Origin: Liriodendron chinense
Taxonomy: Eukaryota > Streptophyta > Magnoliopsida > Magnoliales > Magnoliaceae
Direction of reading: 5' to 3'
Assembly (NCBI GenBank): GCA_003013855.2
Contig: ML058477.1
Span: forward strand, 3,534,001 to 3,598,000
DNA: 64,000 bases
Below are positions 1 through 10,142 of this stretch, piece by piece; positions within the stretch are counted from its first letter, which is position 1; every line of letters begins with the position of its first letter. The translations under genes were made by a program, and so were the position numbers. A model generated the notes under the pieces. It saw only the letters and a list, made by a program, of their open reading frames with translations. It was not told the origin of the DNA and ran no database searches.

Positions 1-28
1 TATGCTATACCTCCATCAGACTAGGAGA

Positions 29-1408
29 TCAAATATCCTGATACACAGGATCAGTCAGAGGTATGGACATACCTTCTGAAGGAAAGTTCTCAAAGAACGG
101 CTTTAAATGCTGACCATTGGCTTTAAAGATATTGTCGTTCCTTAGATTCAACAACTTGACAGTCCCATATGGATAAACAGTTTTGACAATGAAGGGACCG
201 GTCCATCGAGACCTCAATTTTCCCGAAAATAGATGTAAGCGAGAGTTATACAGAAGGACCTTTTGATTGATCGTGAAAATCTTACGAAGGATGCTCTTAT
301 CATGGAACACCTTCATCTTATCCTTGTAAATTCTTGAATTCTCATATGCCTCATTCTGAAGTTCTGCAAGTTCATTCAATTGAAGCTTGTACAGCGAGCT
401 CGCTTTGTCAAAATCAAAATTCATCCTCTTAAACGCCCAATATGCCCTACGTTCCAACTCCACAGGCAAGTGACAAACTTTCTCATAGACAAGTCTATAG
501 GGTGACATTCCAATGGGAGTTTTGAAAGCTGTACAGTAAGCCCAAAGCGCGTCGGTAAGTCGAAGTGACCAATCCTTGTGATCGGGGTTTACTGTTTTCT
601 CGAGAATATGTTTAATTTACCTGTTGGATATCTCGGCTTGTCCACTTGTTTGTGGGTGATAGGGAGTACTCACCTTATGATTAATGCCATATTTCTTCAT
701 TAATGTTTCAAATGGCCGATTACAAAAATGAGACCCTCCATCACTGATAATGACTCTAGGGGTTCCAAACCGGGAAAGAATGTTTTCTTTTAAGAAACGA
801 ATGACTGTTTTATGGTCATCTGTCAGGCAAGGAATCGCCTCGACCCACTTCGAAACATAATCAACGGCAAGTAAGATGTATAAATTTCCAAAAGAAGATG
901 GGAATGGGCTCATGAAATCGATGCCCTAGCAATAAAAAATTTCGATTGTTTAGATGGGATTGAGTGGCATCATATTTCGACAGGATATTCCTCCCAATTT
1001 CTGGCACGGCTCACAAGCCTTACAAAACTCATATGTATCTTTGAACATGGTGGGCCAATAAAACCCACATTGTAGAATTTTGGCTGTGGTCTTCTTGGCC
1101 GAGAAGTGGCCACCACATGCTTGAGAATGACTAAAGGAGACGATACTGTGTTGCTCATCATCCGGCACATATCTCCTTATAATCTGATCGGGACAGTACT
1201 TGAACAAGTACGGGTCATCCCACAGGAACTTTCTTACCTCACTGAAGAACTTATCTTTATCTTAATTTTTCCAATGTGTTGGAATGATACCTGTAGCAAG
1301 ATAGTTAGCAATGTCTGCATGCCATGGTAATTGGGAGACTTGGAAAAGTTGTTCATCGGGGAACATGTCGTTGATCGCATTCGTCTCAGAGGAATCGGAG
1401 AGAACAAG
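29..1408 (-). pseudogene. Athila integrase (zinc finger, core, C-terminal region), broken
   Basis: Integrase inserts the element cDNA into host DNA. The HHCC zinc-binding part lies at about 950-1207 (two His, then CKACEPC). The catalytic core is at 617-913: an Asp-containing VDYVSKW stretch, the second catalytic Asp in ISDGGSHF, and the Glu in GQAEISNR are all present. The C-terminal part at 29-508 holds a WTGPF motif followed by a beta-rich stretch and ends DPVYQDI. Stops or frame changes fall near 600, 930 and 1210. The stretch 1208-1408 still aligns with the RNase H-integrase connector of A4 near 19620-19860. It is a pseudogene, although its catalytic triad looks largely intact. Confidence 0.88.
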
Positions 1409-1843
1409 TCATGAGAGATGGTCAGCCACTACGTTCTCTACTCCCTTTTTGTCTTGTATTTCTATATCAAATTCTTGGAGTAGGAGGATCCATCGCAACA
1501 GACGCGGCTTAGCATCCTTCTTAAAAAGAAGGTATTTAAGAGTAGCATGATCGGTAAATATGATGATCTTGGATCCAATCAAGTAGGACCGAAACTTGTC
1601 CAAAGCAAATACTACGGCTAAGAGTTCTTTTTCCGTAATGGTGTAATTTGCTTGAGCCGAGTTTAGAGTTCTACTTGCATAGTAGATGATGTCGGTCTTC
1701 TTCTCTTTTCTCTGCCCTAGAACTGCCCCAATAGTGTAATCACTGGCATCACACATGATCTCAAAAGGAATGCTCCAATCAGGTGGTTCATTATAGGAGC
1801 ACATGTCAACATATCTTTGAGTTTGACAAATGCATTTTGGCAT
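1409..1843 (-). pseudogene. Athila RNase H domain, one frame
   Basis: This domain degrades the RNA strand of the RNA/DNA hybrid during reverse transcription. The frame begins in poorly matching residues and then reads CDASDYTIGAVLGQR (first catalytic Asp), EKELLAVVFAL (Glu) and FTDHATLKYLL (second Asp), the usual Ty3/gypsy RNase H motifs. It ends in VADHLS, the normal domain end. The frame overlaps the RT frame at about 1717-1843, which marks a frameshift between RT and RNase H. Almost the same domain occurs in A4 at 19214-19618. Confidence 0.88.
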
Positions 1844-3058
1844 TCCTCATTCCACTCGAATGAGTTTTCCTTTTGAAGGAGGTTACATAAAGGACAAGAG
1901 AGAGTACTAAAGTCCTTGATAAACCTCTTATAGAATCCGACATGTCCTAAAAAGGACCGCACATCTCGTACACTCTTGGGTGATGGAAGGTCAGAGATAA
2001 TATCGATTTTAGCTTTGTCTACCTCGATTCCTTTGACTGAAATAATGTGACCAAGAATTATTCCCTTTTGAACCATAAAGTGACATTTCTCCCAATTAAG
2101 CACAAGGTTCTTGTCTTCACACCTTTTCAAAACAGTTTTTAAGTGCCCAAGGCACTCATCAAAGTTTCTGCCAAATACTAAGAAGTCGTCCATGAAGACT
2201 TCGAGAATTGTTCCTACCATATCATGAAAAATGCTCAACATACAACGCTGAAATGTGGCAGGGGCATTGCACAGTCCAAACGGCATCCTCCGATAAGCAA
2301 AAGTGCCGAATGGAATGTGAATGTTGTCTTCGCTTGATCCTCACAGGGGATCTCTATTTGGTTATATCCCGAATATCTATCGAGGAAGCAAAAATGGGAA
2401 TGACCCGCTAATCTTTCTAAAATTTGATCAACAAATGGTAAGGGAAAGTGGTCTTTCCTCGTGACTGTATTTAGCTTCCTGTAGTCAATGCACATTCTCC
2501 AACCGGTGGTGACCTTGGTTAGCACGAGTTCATTGTTGGCATTGGCTACAATGGTTATCCCGGATTTCTTAGGCACCACCTGAGTTGGACTCACCCATTG
2601 ACTATCAGATATTGGGTAGATGATACCCACATCCAATAGTTTCAACACCTCGGACTTAACCACCTCTTTCATGTTTGGATTGAGGCGTCTTTGTGGCTGC
2701 CTAGATGTTTTCGTATTCTCCTCAAGGTGTATGCGATGAGCACAAATCAAGGGGTCTATGCCTTTGAGATCCGCAATAACCATCCGATGGCATTCTTATG
2801 TTCTTCTTGAGTAGCAATCAGCCTACTCTCTTGCTCCTTATCCAAGTGGGAAGAAATCACCACCAAATATGTCTCATCTCGACCTAAATAAATATATTTC
2901 AAATCAATGGGTAATGGTTTTAGGTCGAGCTTTGGTGCTTTGATATTGGATGGAATAGGTTTGTTCTCACTTAAGGGGAAAGGCTCAAATGGTGCCTTCC
3001 ATCTTTTATTATCAAGTACCAGCATAACATCCAAAATGGCATCCATCTCTCGTATCAT
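1844..3058 (-). pseudogene. Athila reverse transcriptase with upstream linker, frameshifted
   Basis: RT copies element RNA into DNA. The linker (2756-3058) contains the Athila-type HLKYIYLG and SSHLDKEQE wording. The RT fingers and palm (2235-2783) show GWRMCIDYRKLN and the motif A region FCFLDRYSGYNQI with its catalytic Asp. The second half (1844-2286) has PFGLCNAPATFQ and the catalytic FMDD, then the connection SFLGHVGFYKRFI. There are frameshifts at about 2770, 2290 and 1840. All three catalytic aspartates are present, so inactivation is by frame breaks and not by loss of the active site. Confidence 0.9.
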
Positions 3059-3085
3059 GTCATTGTCAATCTCATGAGAGTGGGC

Positions 3086-3655
3086 CTAAAATGCCTCCAC
3101 AGGATCGGAATAGAATGTCAAGGGGGATGTATCTTCCACGAATGATTCAATTAGATTTATTTCGTGGACCTCGTCATCAACTTCCCATGGTTGTTTGCAT
3201 AAATAAAAAATATTCAGCTTGAGTGTCATATTTCCAAAGGACATTTCTACCAACCCATTTCTACAATTAATAATTGCATTTGAAGTGGCTAAGAAAGAGC
3301 GGCCAAGTATAACGGGAATTTGAGCATCGGTACCTATCACTGGATGTGTATCTAATACAATAAAATCCACTGGATAGTAGAATTTATCAACTTGGACGAG
3401 GACATCTTCGATCACCCCCCTCGGTATACGAATGGATCTATCAGCAAGATGGAGCGTGGTTTTGGTGGGTTTTAATTCACCTAACCCAAGTTGTTCATAG
3501 ACCGAGTATGGGATAAGGTTAACACTTGCCCCTAAGTTAAGTAAGGCTTTCTTGATTCGGTAGTTACCTATGATATATGAGATGGTAGGACTACCCGGAT
3601 CCGTGTATTTTTGGGGCACCTCTTGCTTGATAATGGCGCTCAAATTTTCAGTCAA
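3086..3655 (-). pseudogene. Athila aspartic protease, catalytic Asp replaced by Asn
   Basis: Retroviral-type aspartic protease that cuts the gag-pol polyprotein. The frame is 189 residues and open throughout. The Athila active site normally reads LLDLGAS; here residue 40 (codon at 3536-3538) is Asn, giving LLNLGAS, so the only catalytic Asp of the monomer is lost. The flap and the closing PVILGRSFLAT motif are well kept. An Asp to Asn change needs one G-to-A transition. This change alone should stop maturation, even without the frameshifts elsewhere in A1. Confidence 0.85.
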
Positions 3656-3730
3656 AAGTACCTTGTTATGAACATTGTGTTTCCTTTTGACTGTACATAA
3701 TTCCTTCAGAAATTTGGCATAGGATGGTAT

Positions 3731-4138
3731 TTATTTTATAGCATCCAACAACGGGATGTTGATCTTCACCTGCTTAAAAACTTCAAGGATTTTCAGATTT
3801 TTATCTAACGGTTTGGGTGAAATCAACCTTTGAGGGAAGGGAGCAACCGACTTGAATTGCCTTTCCAATTTTTTCTCTTGTGGAGTGTCGTTAGAGCTGT
3901 CATCATCTTTGGCTTTTTTCGGATCATTTATCTTTGGGGTCTTCACCGGCTTAGATTTATCGATTGTCTTACCACTCCTTAAGGTGGTGATAGCTTGAAC
4001 ATGCTCTGAATGTTTGGAGGAAAGGCTGGAATCTTGTATCTCATATTGGGTTCTCGGATTAGGGAGAGGTTGGGCAGGAAGTGTGCCTTTCTCCCTAGCA
4101 CTCAGATGTGTTTCAACTCTAGCCATAGATGTCTTCAA
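3731..4138 (-). pseudogene. Athila gag C-terminal linker before protease
   Basis: Lysine- and serine-rich linker between the nucleocapsid part of gag and the protease. The EHVQAITTLRSGK and PFPQRL segments are the stock wording of Athila polyproteins at this position. The upstream part (4139-4411) is also gag-like but contains stops. Function in the mature particle is unknown. Confidence 0.75.
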
Positions 4139-4411
4139 GTCATTGATGGCTTAAGATGAATTCTGGTTGATTTTAATTTGTTCTTGCATGAACCCATCTA
4201 TTTTCAGAGAATTATTTCTATTGTATTCATCTTGGGTCGAGACAAATGCATGCAACATCTCCTCAAGCGAAGCTTTTGGGTTGTTGTTTGTATTCTCAGA
4301 TGGACCATTCCTCCAATTGAAGTTGGGATAGTTCTTCCAACTTGAATTATACGTGTTTGAATTGGGAGCACTGAATGGTCGTTGATAATTGTTTATGGCA
4401 TTTGATTGTTC

Positions 4412-5370
4412 TTATAAGATTTCTTGAAATGCAGAGATTGTAGGACAATCCTGTGTTGCATGTTGATTTCCAGCACAAATTCCACAAATAATTTCAACTT
4501 CTTTCGAGTTAACCTTCTCTTCTGTCTTCAATTTCATGGCCTCGACTTTTCTTGTGAGGCTAGCTATATGTGCACTTATGTCATCTTCTTCAGATAAGAC
4601 ATAAATTCCTCCCTCTTCTTTTTGTTGGCTTGTCTTAGGATTTGATGGATTAGATGTATCCCAAGATTGTGCATTCTCGGCCAAAACATCAAAATAGTCC
4701 CATGCTTCCTCGGCCTCTTTGTTCATGAATTCTCCATTGCACATCATCTCTACGAATTGGCGCATGGGTGAAGTCAATCCTTCATAATAAAAAAAACTTA
4801 TTACCCACCAACTTTCTTAGCGATGATGTGGGCATGTATTCGGTAAGTCTTTGAACCTCTCCCAACATTGGAAGAAGGTCTCATTCTCTTTTTGAGCAAA
4901 ATTCATGATTAGGCGCCTCAGCGTGATTGTTTTGTGAGTAGGGATGAACTTTGTAATGAATTCCCTAGTCATCTCAATCCATGTGCCTATTAATCTTGGC
5001 CTTAATGCATGAATTCCCTAGTCATCTCTTTAAGTGAAAAAGGGAACAACTTAAGTCGTATCACATCATCGGACACGTTTGCAAAGTGCAACGTTGCTAT
5101 TATCTCATCAAACTCTTTAATGTGTTGGTATACGCTTTCGCTGGCTAACCCATGGAATCTAAGAAGGAGTTGGATCACTCCTGGTTTAAGATCAATATTC
5201 CCTGCATTGAATGGAAAGATTATGCATGAGGGAGTGCTCGCTCTTGCTGGTTGTAAGTAGTCACGTAAAGTTCTAGGTTGGGGAACATTCTCAACCTCAT
5301 TCTCTCCTGTTTCAGTTTGATTCAGGCCTAGATTTTGATTGACCCTAGGATTTGGTTGATTTTCAGCCAT
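4412..5370 (-). pseudogene. Athila gag, matrix/capsid to zinc knuckle, broken
   Basis: Gag forms the cytoplasmic virus-like particle and packages element RNA. The start codon at 5370 follows the leader; the N-terminal frame (5002-5370) carries the Athila gag phrase TLRDYLQP and the GVIQLLLRFHG segment. The C-terminal frame (4412-4777) has MCNGEFMNKEAEEAW and a CCHC knuckle, CGICAGNQHATQDC, spaced C-x2-C-x4-H-x4-C. The middle, 4778-5001, is out of frame and carries stops. The gag is therefore not translatable as one protein. Confidence 0.85.
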
Positions 5371-6037
5371 ACTAACAGAAGAAATTTGAAATCTAGATGC
5401 TTCTTAGCACGTGGTTTCTCATCAATTCCTTCAACAATTCCCCCTTCACTGATTAAATGATTATTCGAATTCCAATCCAATGGGGCATGCAAATTCAAAA
5501 GAATGAAACGAGAAAGAAGAAATCTTCCTTCATTTCTTTACTCCTCTCTAAGACCGAAGTACAAGGTGTCTTGCAATGGCTGAGCCAGAAGCAAAGATAG
5601 AGACCGATTTCTCCTGGTCAATAGGGGTTCAGAGAACTCTCCACCCACTCTTTGAATCTTTTGAGAAAAGTGTATAAAAAGAAGAAAGAGGAATAGAATT
5701 GAGAAGAGAAATCTCTGAGCACAAGGTGATCCAAAATGGCAATGCCGACCAATAAGAATCAAGGCAGCTCAAGGCCAACCTATCAGAGATCCAAAAAAGG
5801 AGTCTCCACCCACTCTACAAGAGATGAATAGGATAAGAATGAATAGGGGAAGAAGGAGAGTAAGGTTGGAAGGACAAAACCTGATTTGAGAACTTAAGAT
5901 GCACAACTTCTTCTTCAACTTCCTAAAATCCTTGCAAAAGAAAAATCAACATAAAACAAACTAAGTTAGTACTAACAGAAAAATTTCTAAAAATTTCAAT
6001 AGAAACTACCTTCAGAAATTCTGTTAAAACCGTCAAA
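5371..6037 (-). other. A1 5' leader between primer site and gag
   Basis: Untranslated leader of A1. An open frame of 74 codons at 5538-5762 has no recognisable content and is probably chance. The stretch is purine-rich on the element strand, and I see no other structure in it. Confidence 0.6.
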
Positions 6038-6055
6038 TCCCCGGCAACGGCGCTA
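6038..6055 (-). promoter_or_regulatory. A1 primer binding site (tRNA-Asp type)
   Basis: On the minus strand the 18 bases read TAGCGCCGTTGCCGGGGA, six bases after the LTR end. This complements the 3' end of plant tRNA-Asp except for one mismatch (TAG for TGG). It matches the N3 site at 14138-14155. Confidence 0.88.
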
Positions 6056-6856
6056 AAAACTTGTTCGCTCCCCAAGTGTATGGTTGCGAAGTAGTAATAA
6101 TTCGGTAGAGACCGAGATCGTTCTTAGGGACTAATATAGGAATTCTCAGACTTTCTTCTAATAATCTCTAATTGAAATCAAACTACAATAATCTATAATT
6201 GTGAATGTAGGGGAATAATCTGTACTTTGAGATGAAATTAACAATCTAAAGAAGCACTAGGGTGTCGAGGATCCACTTGTAGCAATCCTTGATGCATAAC
6301 TCGCATTGGTTTCTCAATTACACAACTAGAATCGAAATCAAATCCTATCTAGCCGGAATATGGAGCGGCTCATTCAGCAAAATAGTCTGTCCCATGTGTT
6401 GTTCATCAACATGATTCACTCAATTCAAGTTAGGACTTGAGCACACTCAATGTATAGGTCAATCCTAGTTCCAATGAGTTAAGATCATAATCATAATAAT
6501 CATCAAACCCTGTCACAAGGCTTAACTATATTATGATTTGAACTTCATCTAAATCATATAAATAAGCAATACATGTTTTAGACTTCTTCTTAAAAGTAGA
6601 ACTTTGGTTTGAATTTTTCACATGAAGAACCAAGTCTAAAGTGTCTTGAATCTGATTCCTCAGAGCGTACAGGTCTAGATCTATGCAAAACAACTAAGAA
6701 CTAAAGCAATTCTTCCAGACATCCATGAGTCATCATAAGATCAAGAAAAACTACTTAGAAATTTATTCAAACTCAACAAACTATTGTTCTTCAATCAAAA
6801 TCCAACTTGAAACCAATAAAAACGAATTAAAGCATCTTAGATCTACTACAAGCTTC

Positions 6857-6880
6857 ACCTCTTAGCCCTAGCTAAGAGGT
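6857..6880 (-). other. Conserved LTR hairpin (A1)
   Basis: Perfect 10-bp inverted repeat ACCTCTTAGC / GCTAAGAGGT with a 4-base loop, about 150 bp downstream of the TATA box, so in the transcribed part of the LTR. The same hairpin occurs in all six Athila-type LTRs of the window. Confidence 0.75.
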
Positions 6881-7029
6881 TTAGCCGGCCATGCTAAAGA
6901 AAAACAGGAAAATTAACGAAAACATGAACTAGAAGTAAAACTAAGAAGAGGAAGTATAGAACTTCAAAAACCAACTCCCACTATGATAGATCTCCTCTAG
7001 GATGCCTTAGGAACGTAGTGGAGGATCCC

Positions 7030-7036
7030 TTTTATA
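7030..7036 (-). promoter_or_regulatory. TATA box of A1 LTR
   Basis: TATAAAA followed by AGG, with the block TTCCTAAGGCATCCTAGA about 20 bases downstream. The same pairing is found in the other Athila LTRs, which makes it the likely core promoter. Confidence 0.75.
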
Positions 7037-7134
7037 GCTTTCAAGCCTTCATAGCGCAGAATCTTCGAGAATTTGCGTAAAACTTACGCACCGCGCAGAG
7101 AAATCCGGACCGAAAATAACAGTTTCTGAACTTG

Positions 7135-7580
7135 AGTGATTGAGCGATTGATCAACTAGCTGAGCGGTCAATCTGTGGGTCCTAGCGATCAATCGATCAA
7201 GGTTGGGCGATCAATCGATGAGAGTAAAAAGTGTCCAGAGAGTTCAACAGTAATTCCTTATTTATTATGATTTGAGCGATTGATCTCTGGAGATGAGCGA
7301 TGGATCGGTGATGATGAGCGATCAATTGGTGATGGCTGGGCGATTGATCAATCGGAACAAAAAGTGTCCAGAGAGTTTTAACAGCAATTCTTCAAAAATC
7401 TGCATTCTGTCGATTGATCTATAAGCTGGGCGACCAATCGCTCAGGCTGGGCGATCAATCACAATTCTGCACTTCAAGCCAGCAACAATTTTGTCAATTT
7501 CTGTTGTGACCTATCAATCGCTCAAGTTTGTCGATCAATCACTCAGGCTGAGTGATCAATCGATAGATCAATCTCTGGAT
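7135..7580 (-). repeat. Palindromic word array in A1 LTR (GATTGATCG type)
   Basis: More than a dozen imperfect copies of CGATCAATCG or its complement, spaced irregularly by short stretches. A 14-bp perfect palindrome CGATTGATCAATCG lies at 7341-7354. The array ends about 100 bp upstream of the TATA box, an enhancer-like position. Neighbouring LTRs have a different word at this place. Confidence 0.8.
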
Positions 7581-7941
7581 CAATCTTCAGAAATTGCAAC
7601 TTTCTGCATTTTACTTTTAGGCCCTGCAGCTCTACACTTTGCTTTTTCTGGACAATTCAGGACTTTTAACATGATTTCTTCAAGGTTTTTCTTGTCTTCT
7701 TGGGCTCATCAAAGCTTGGTCTTCAATGTATGTAAAGTGCTCTCTCAAGCCTTGAATTAGTGAAATCTCCATCTCATTCCTACAATCACAAATCATGCAT
7801 TAAAGTAGTCTTTTAATCATGCAAGCCATGTATAATATGTGATGAATTAGGGTCAAAATATGCACAATTCAGAGCTCAACACCTAAGGGTGGAAGAAAGA
7901 AGCAAAGGAGAGAAGAGGGAAGTGCAGAAATTGCACTGAAG

Positions 7942-8175
7942 ACCGATCGTCCGACCGGTCGTCCATAGCCAGGACCTGTCATCTGACCGGTCCGAACACT
8001 CAACAGGAGAACCCCTGCTGCCAACATTGCTGGACCAATCATGACCAATCGTTGAATTAAATTTTGGATTTAAATTTCCAGAAAACTCTCTGGACTATTT
8101 TTATAGCCTTTTGCGATCAGTCGTGCGACCGATCGACCACGAGCTCAGACTGGTCATCCGACCGGTCGTCTGCGT
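7942..8175 (+). repeat. Palindromic word array in LTR-b (GACCGGTCG type)
   Basis: Repeated ACCGATCG, CCGACCGGTCG and related words, including the perfect palindrome CGACCGGTCG at 7952-7961. The array ends about 85 bp upstream of the TATA box. The same word type is in the solo LTR at 23780-24045. Confidence 0.75.
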
Positions 8176-8259
8176 AACAGTGCTTCTTCTACAAGCTCCG
8201 AAATTTGCTGCATAAAGCGCAGTTTTTGCTGAGTTTCTTCGCACCTAGGGCCCCAAACC

Positions 8260-8266
8260 TATAAAA
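8260..8266 (+). promoter_or_regulatory. TATA box of LTR-b
   Basis: TATAAAA with the conserved TTCCTAAGGCATCCTAGA block beginning about 18 bases later, as in the other Athila LTRs. Confidence 0.75.
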
Positions 8267-8426
8267 GGACTCCTCTAGCTCGTTCCTAAGGCATCCTAGA
8301 AGAGAATTACCACGGTGGGAGGCAGCGAAAGTCAGATCCAGAGTTCTACAAATCCTCCTAGTTTGTTCTTCTAGTTTTATATTTTTCTTAGTTGCTTTCA
8401 TGTTTCCTTGGATCATGAACGGCTAA

Positions 8427-8450
8427 ACCTCTTAGCTAGGGCTAAGAGGT
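8427..8450 (+). other. Conserved LTR hairpin (LTR-b)
   Basis: ACCTCTTAGC, loop TAGG, GCTAAGAGGT: a perfect 10-bp stem, identical in arrangement to the hairpins at 6857 and 24304. Confidence 0.75.
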
Positions 8451-9242
8451 GAAGCTTGTAGTGAATCTAAGATGTTTTAATTCGTTCGTTTTAGTTTCAA
8501 GTTGGATTACTAGTGAAAAACAATGGTTTGAAGTTTGAATAAATTTCTAAATAGTTTTTCTTAATCTTATGATGACTCATGGATGTTTAGAAGAATTGCT
8601 TGAGTTCTTAATTATTTTTGAATGGTTCTAAACCTGTACGCTCCGAGGAATCGGATTCAATACACTCTAGACCTTGGATTCTCATGTGGGAATTTCATGC
8701 CAAGAGTTCTACTTTTCTGGAATTTATGCTTATGTGTGATTTTGTAAGTGATTTGAATGAAGTTCAAATTATGATCTAGTTATGCTTTGTGACAGAGTTT
8801 AATGATGATTATGATTGTGATCTTAATTTATTGGAACTAGGATTGACCTATGCAATTGAGTGTGCTCAAGTCCTAACTTGAATTGAGGGAATCATGTACT
8901 TGAATCACACATATGGCGGATTGTTTGTTATAACTGCTCTATCATTCGATTAGATAGGATTTGATTTCGATTCTAGTTATGTAATTACGAAACCACAGTA
9001 AATTAAGCATTAAGGATTGCTGCAAGTGGATCCTTGAATCCCTATTGTTCTTTTACATTGTTTACATTCACTTTTAGTTTGAAATTGCTATCTACATTCA
9101 ATTCTAAAAATCTTGTTTAGTTAGTTCTTAATTAAAAACCATTGGAAGTGTTTTGTGAGTTCCTACACAAGTCCCTATGGATCGACCTCAGTCTTACCAA
9201 GATTATTACTACATCGCAACCCTACACTTGGGGAAGCGATCA

Positions 9243-10142
9243 TTGGGGCATCGACTTCATGGGTCTATTCCCATCTTCTTTTGGACACTTATATAGTTTG
9301 CTTGCCGTCGATTATGTTTCAAAATGGGTCGAGGCGATTCCATGCCAGAACAATTATCATAAAACTATAATTCATTTCTTAAAAGAAAACATCATTTCAC
9401 GGTTTGGAACACCTTGAGTCATTATAAGCAATGGAGGGTCTCACTTTTGTAACTGCCCATCTGAAGCCTTAATGAAGAAATATGGCGTGAACCACAAAGT
9501 GAGCACCCCCATCACCCACAAACAAGTGGACAAGCTAAGATATCCAACAGGGAGATTAAACATATTTTGGAGAAAACAGTGCACCCCGATCGCAAAGATT
9601 GGTTGCTTCAACTTACCGATGCGCTCTGGGCTTACCGTACGACTTTCAAGACCCCCATTGGAATGTCTCCCTATAGACTTGTCTATAGGAAAGCTTGTCA
9701 CTTGCTTGTGAAATTGGAACATAGGGCATATTGGGCAATAAAGAAGATCAATTTTGATTCTGACAAAGCAAGCTCGTTGCACAAACTGCAATTGAATGAA
9801 CTTGCAGAACTCTGGAATGAAACATATAAGAATGTGAGAATTTACAAGGACAAGACGAAGATGTTCCATGATAAGAACATCGTTCGTTCGAATTTCACGA
9901 TTAATCAAAAGGTCCTTATGTACAATTCTCGGTTACATTTATTTTCAGCAAAATTGAGGTCTCAATGGACCGGTCCCTTCATTGTGAAAACTGTTTATCC
10001 ATATGGGACTGTCAAGTTGTTGAATTGATGGAACGATAACATTTTTAAAACAATGGTCAGTAATTAAAACCGTTCTTTGAGAATTTTCCTTCAGAAGGTA
10101 TGTCCATACCTCTGACTGATCCTGTGTATCAGGATATTTGAT
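9243..10142 (+). pseudogene. Athila integrase core and C-terminus (A2), catalytic Asp lost
   Basis: Begins in the core just before GIDFMG, which holds the first catalytic Asp. The second catalytic Asp region reads ISNGGSHF; the GAT codon is AAT at 9430-9432, so the triad is broken. A TGA at about 9415 sits where an Arg (CGA) is expected. A frameshift near 9510 separates the core from the C-terminal frame 9567-10028 (TDALWAYRTTFKTPIGMSPYRLVY, WTGPF). The tail ends DPVYQDI as in A1. Clearly dead. Confidence 0.88.

Larger units (their letters stand above)
1..7881 (-). mobile_element. Athila-lineage Ty3/gypsy element A1 (3' LTR outside window)
   Basis: Reading right to left: 5' LTR (6062-7881), tRNA-Asp-type primer site (6038-6055), leader, gag, protease, RT, RNase H, integrase, with the window ending just after the pol stop. 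Domain order PR-RT-RH-IN is the Ty3/gypsy order, and the gag and DLGAS-like protease wording is that of the Athila lineage. Several frameshifts and stops break every domain. A1 lies inside the LTR that continues at 7882, so it is younger than that LTR. Its other end and target duplication are not visible. Confidence 0.9.
6062..7881 (-). repeat. A1 5' LTR, 1820 bp
   Basis: On the element strand it begins TGTTGAGCTC at 7881 and ends GAGCGAACA at 6062, bounded by the primer site. It holds, in order, an array of GATCAATCG-like words (7135-7580), a TATA box (7030-7036), the conserved start-region block, the conserved hairpin (6857-6880) and the common U5 end. It is longer than the other Athila LTRs here (about 1.2-1.6 kb), mainly because of the word array. 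Confidence 0.9.
7882..9242 (+). repeat. Athila LTR-b, left end lost to A1 insertion
   Basis: Plus-strand Athila LTR missing roughly its first 200 bp, where A1 begins. It has a GACCGGTCG word array (7942-8175), TATA box (8260-8266), hairpin (8427-8450) and the common U5 end. It terminates GCGATCA, one base off the usual GCGAACA, and integrase sequence of A2 starts directly after it at 9243. It is therefore a solo LTR or a 3' LTR inserted in the A2 integrase. A frame reading through the junction (9142-9417) is an artefact of this. Confidence 0.8.

Noticed and set aside
1106..1550. Plus-strand frames opposite A1 integrase and RNase H
   Set aside because: Shadows of the minus-strand pol domains, with no content of their own.
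9142..9417. Open frame joining LTR-b to integrase
   Set aside because: Chance read-through of an insertion junction; the similar LTR frame at 25012 continues into unrelated sequence.
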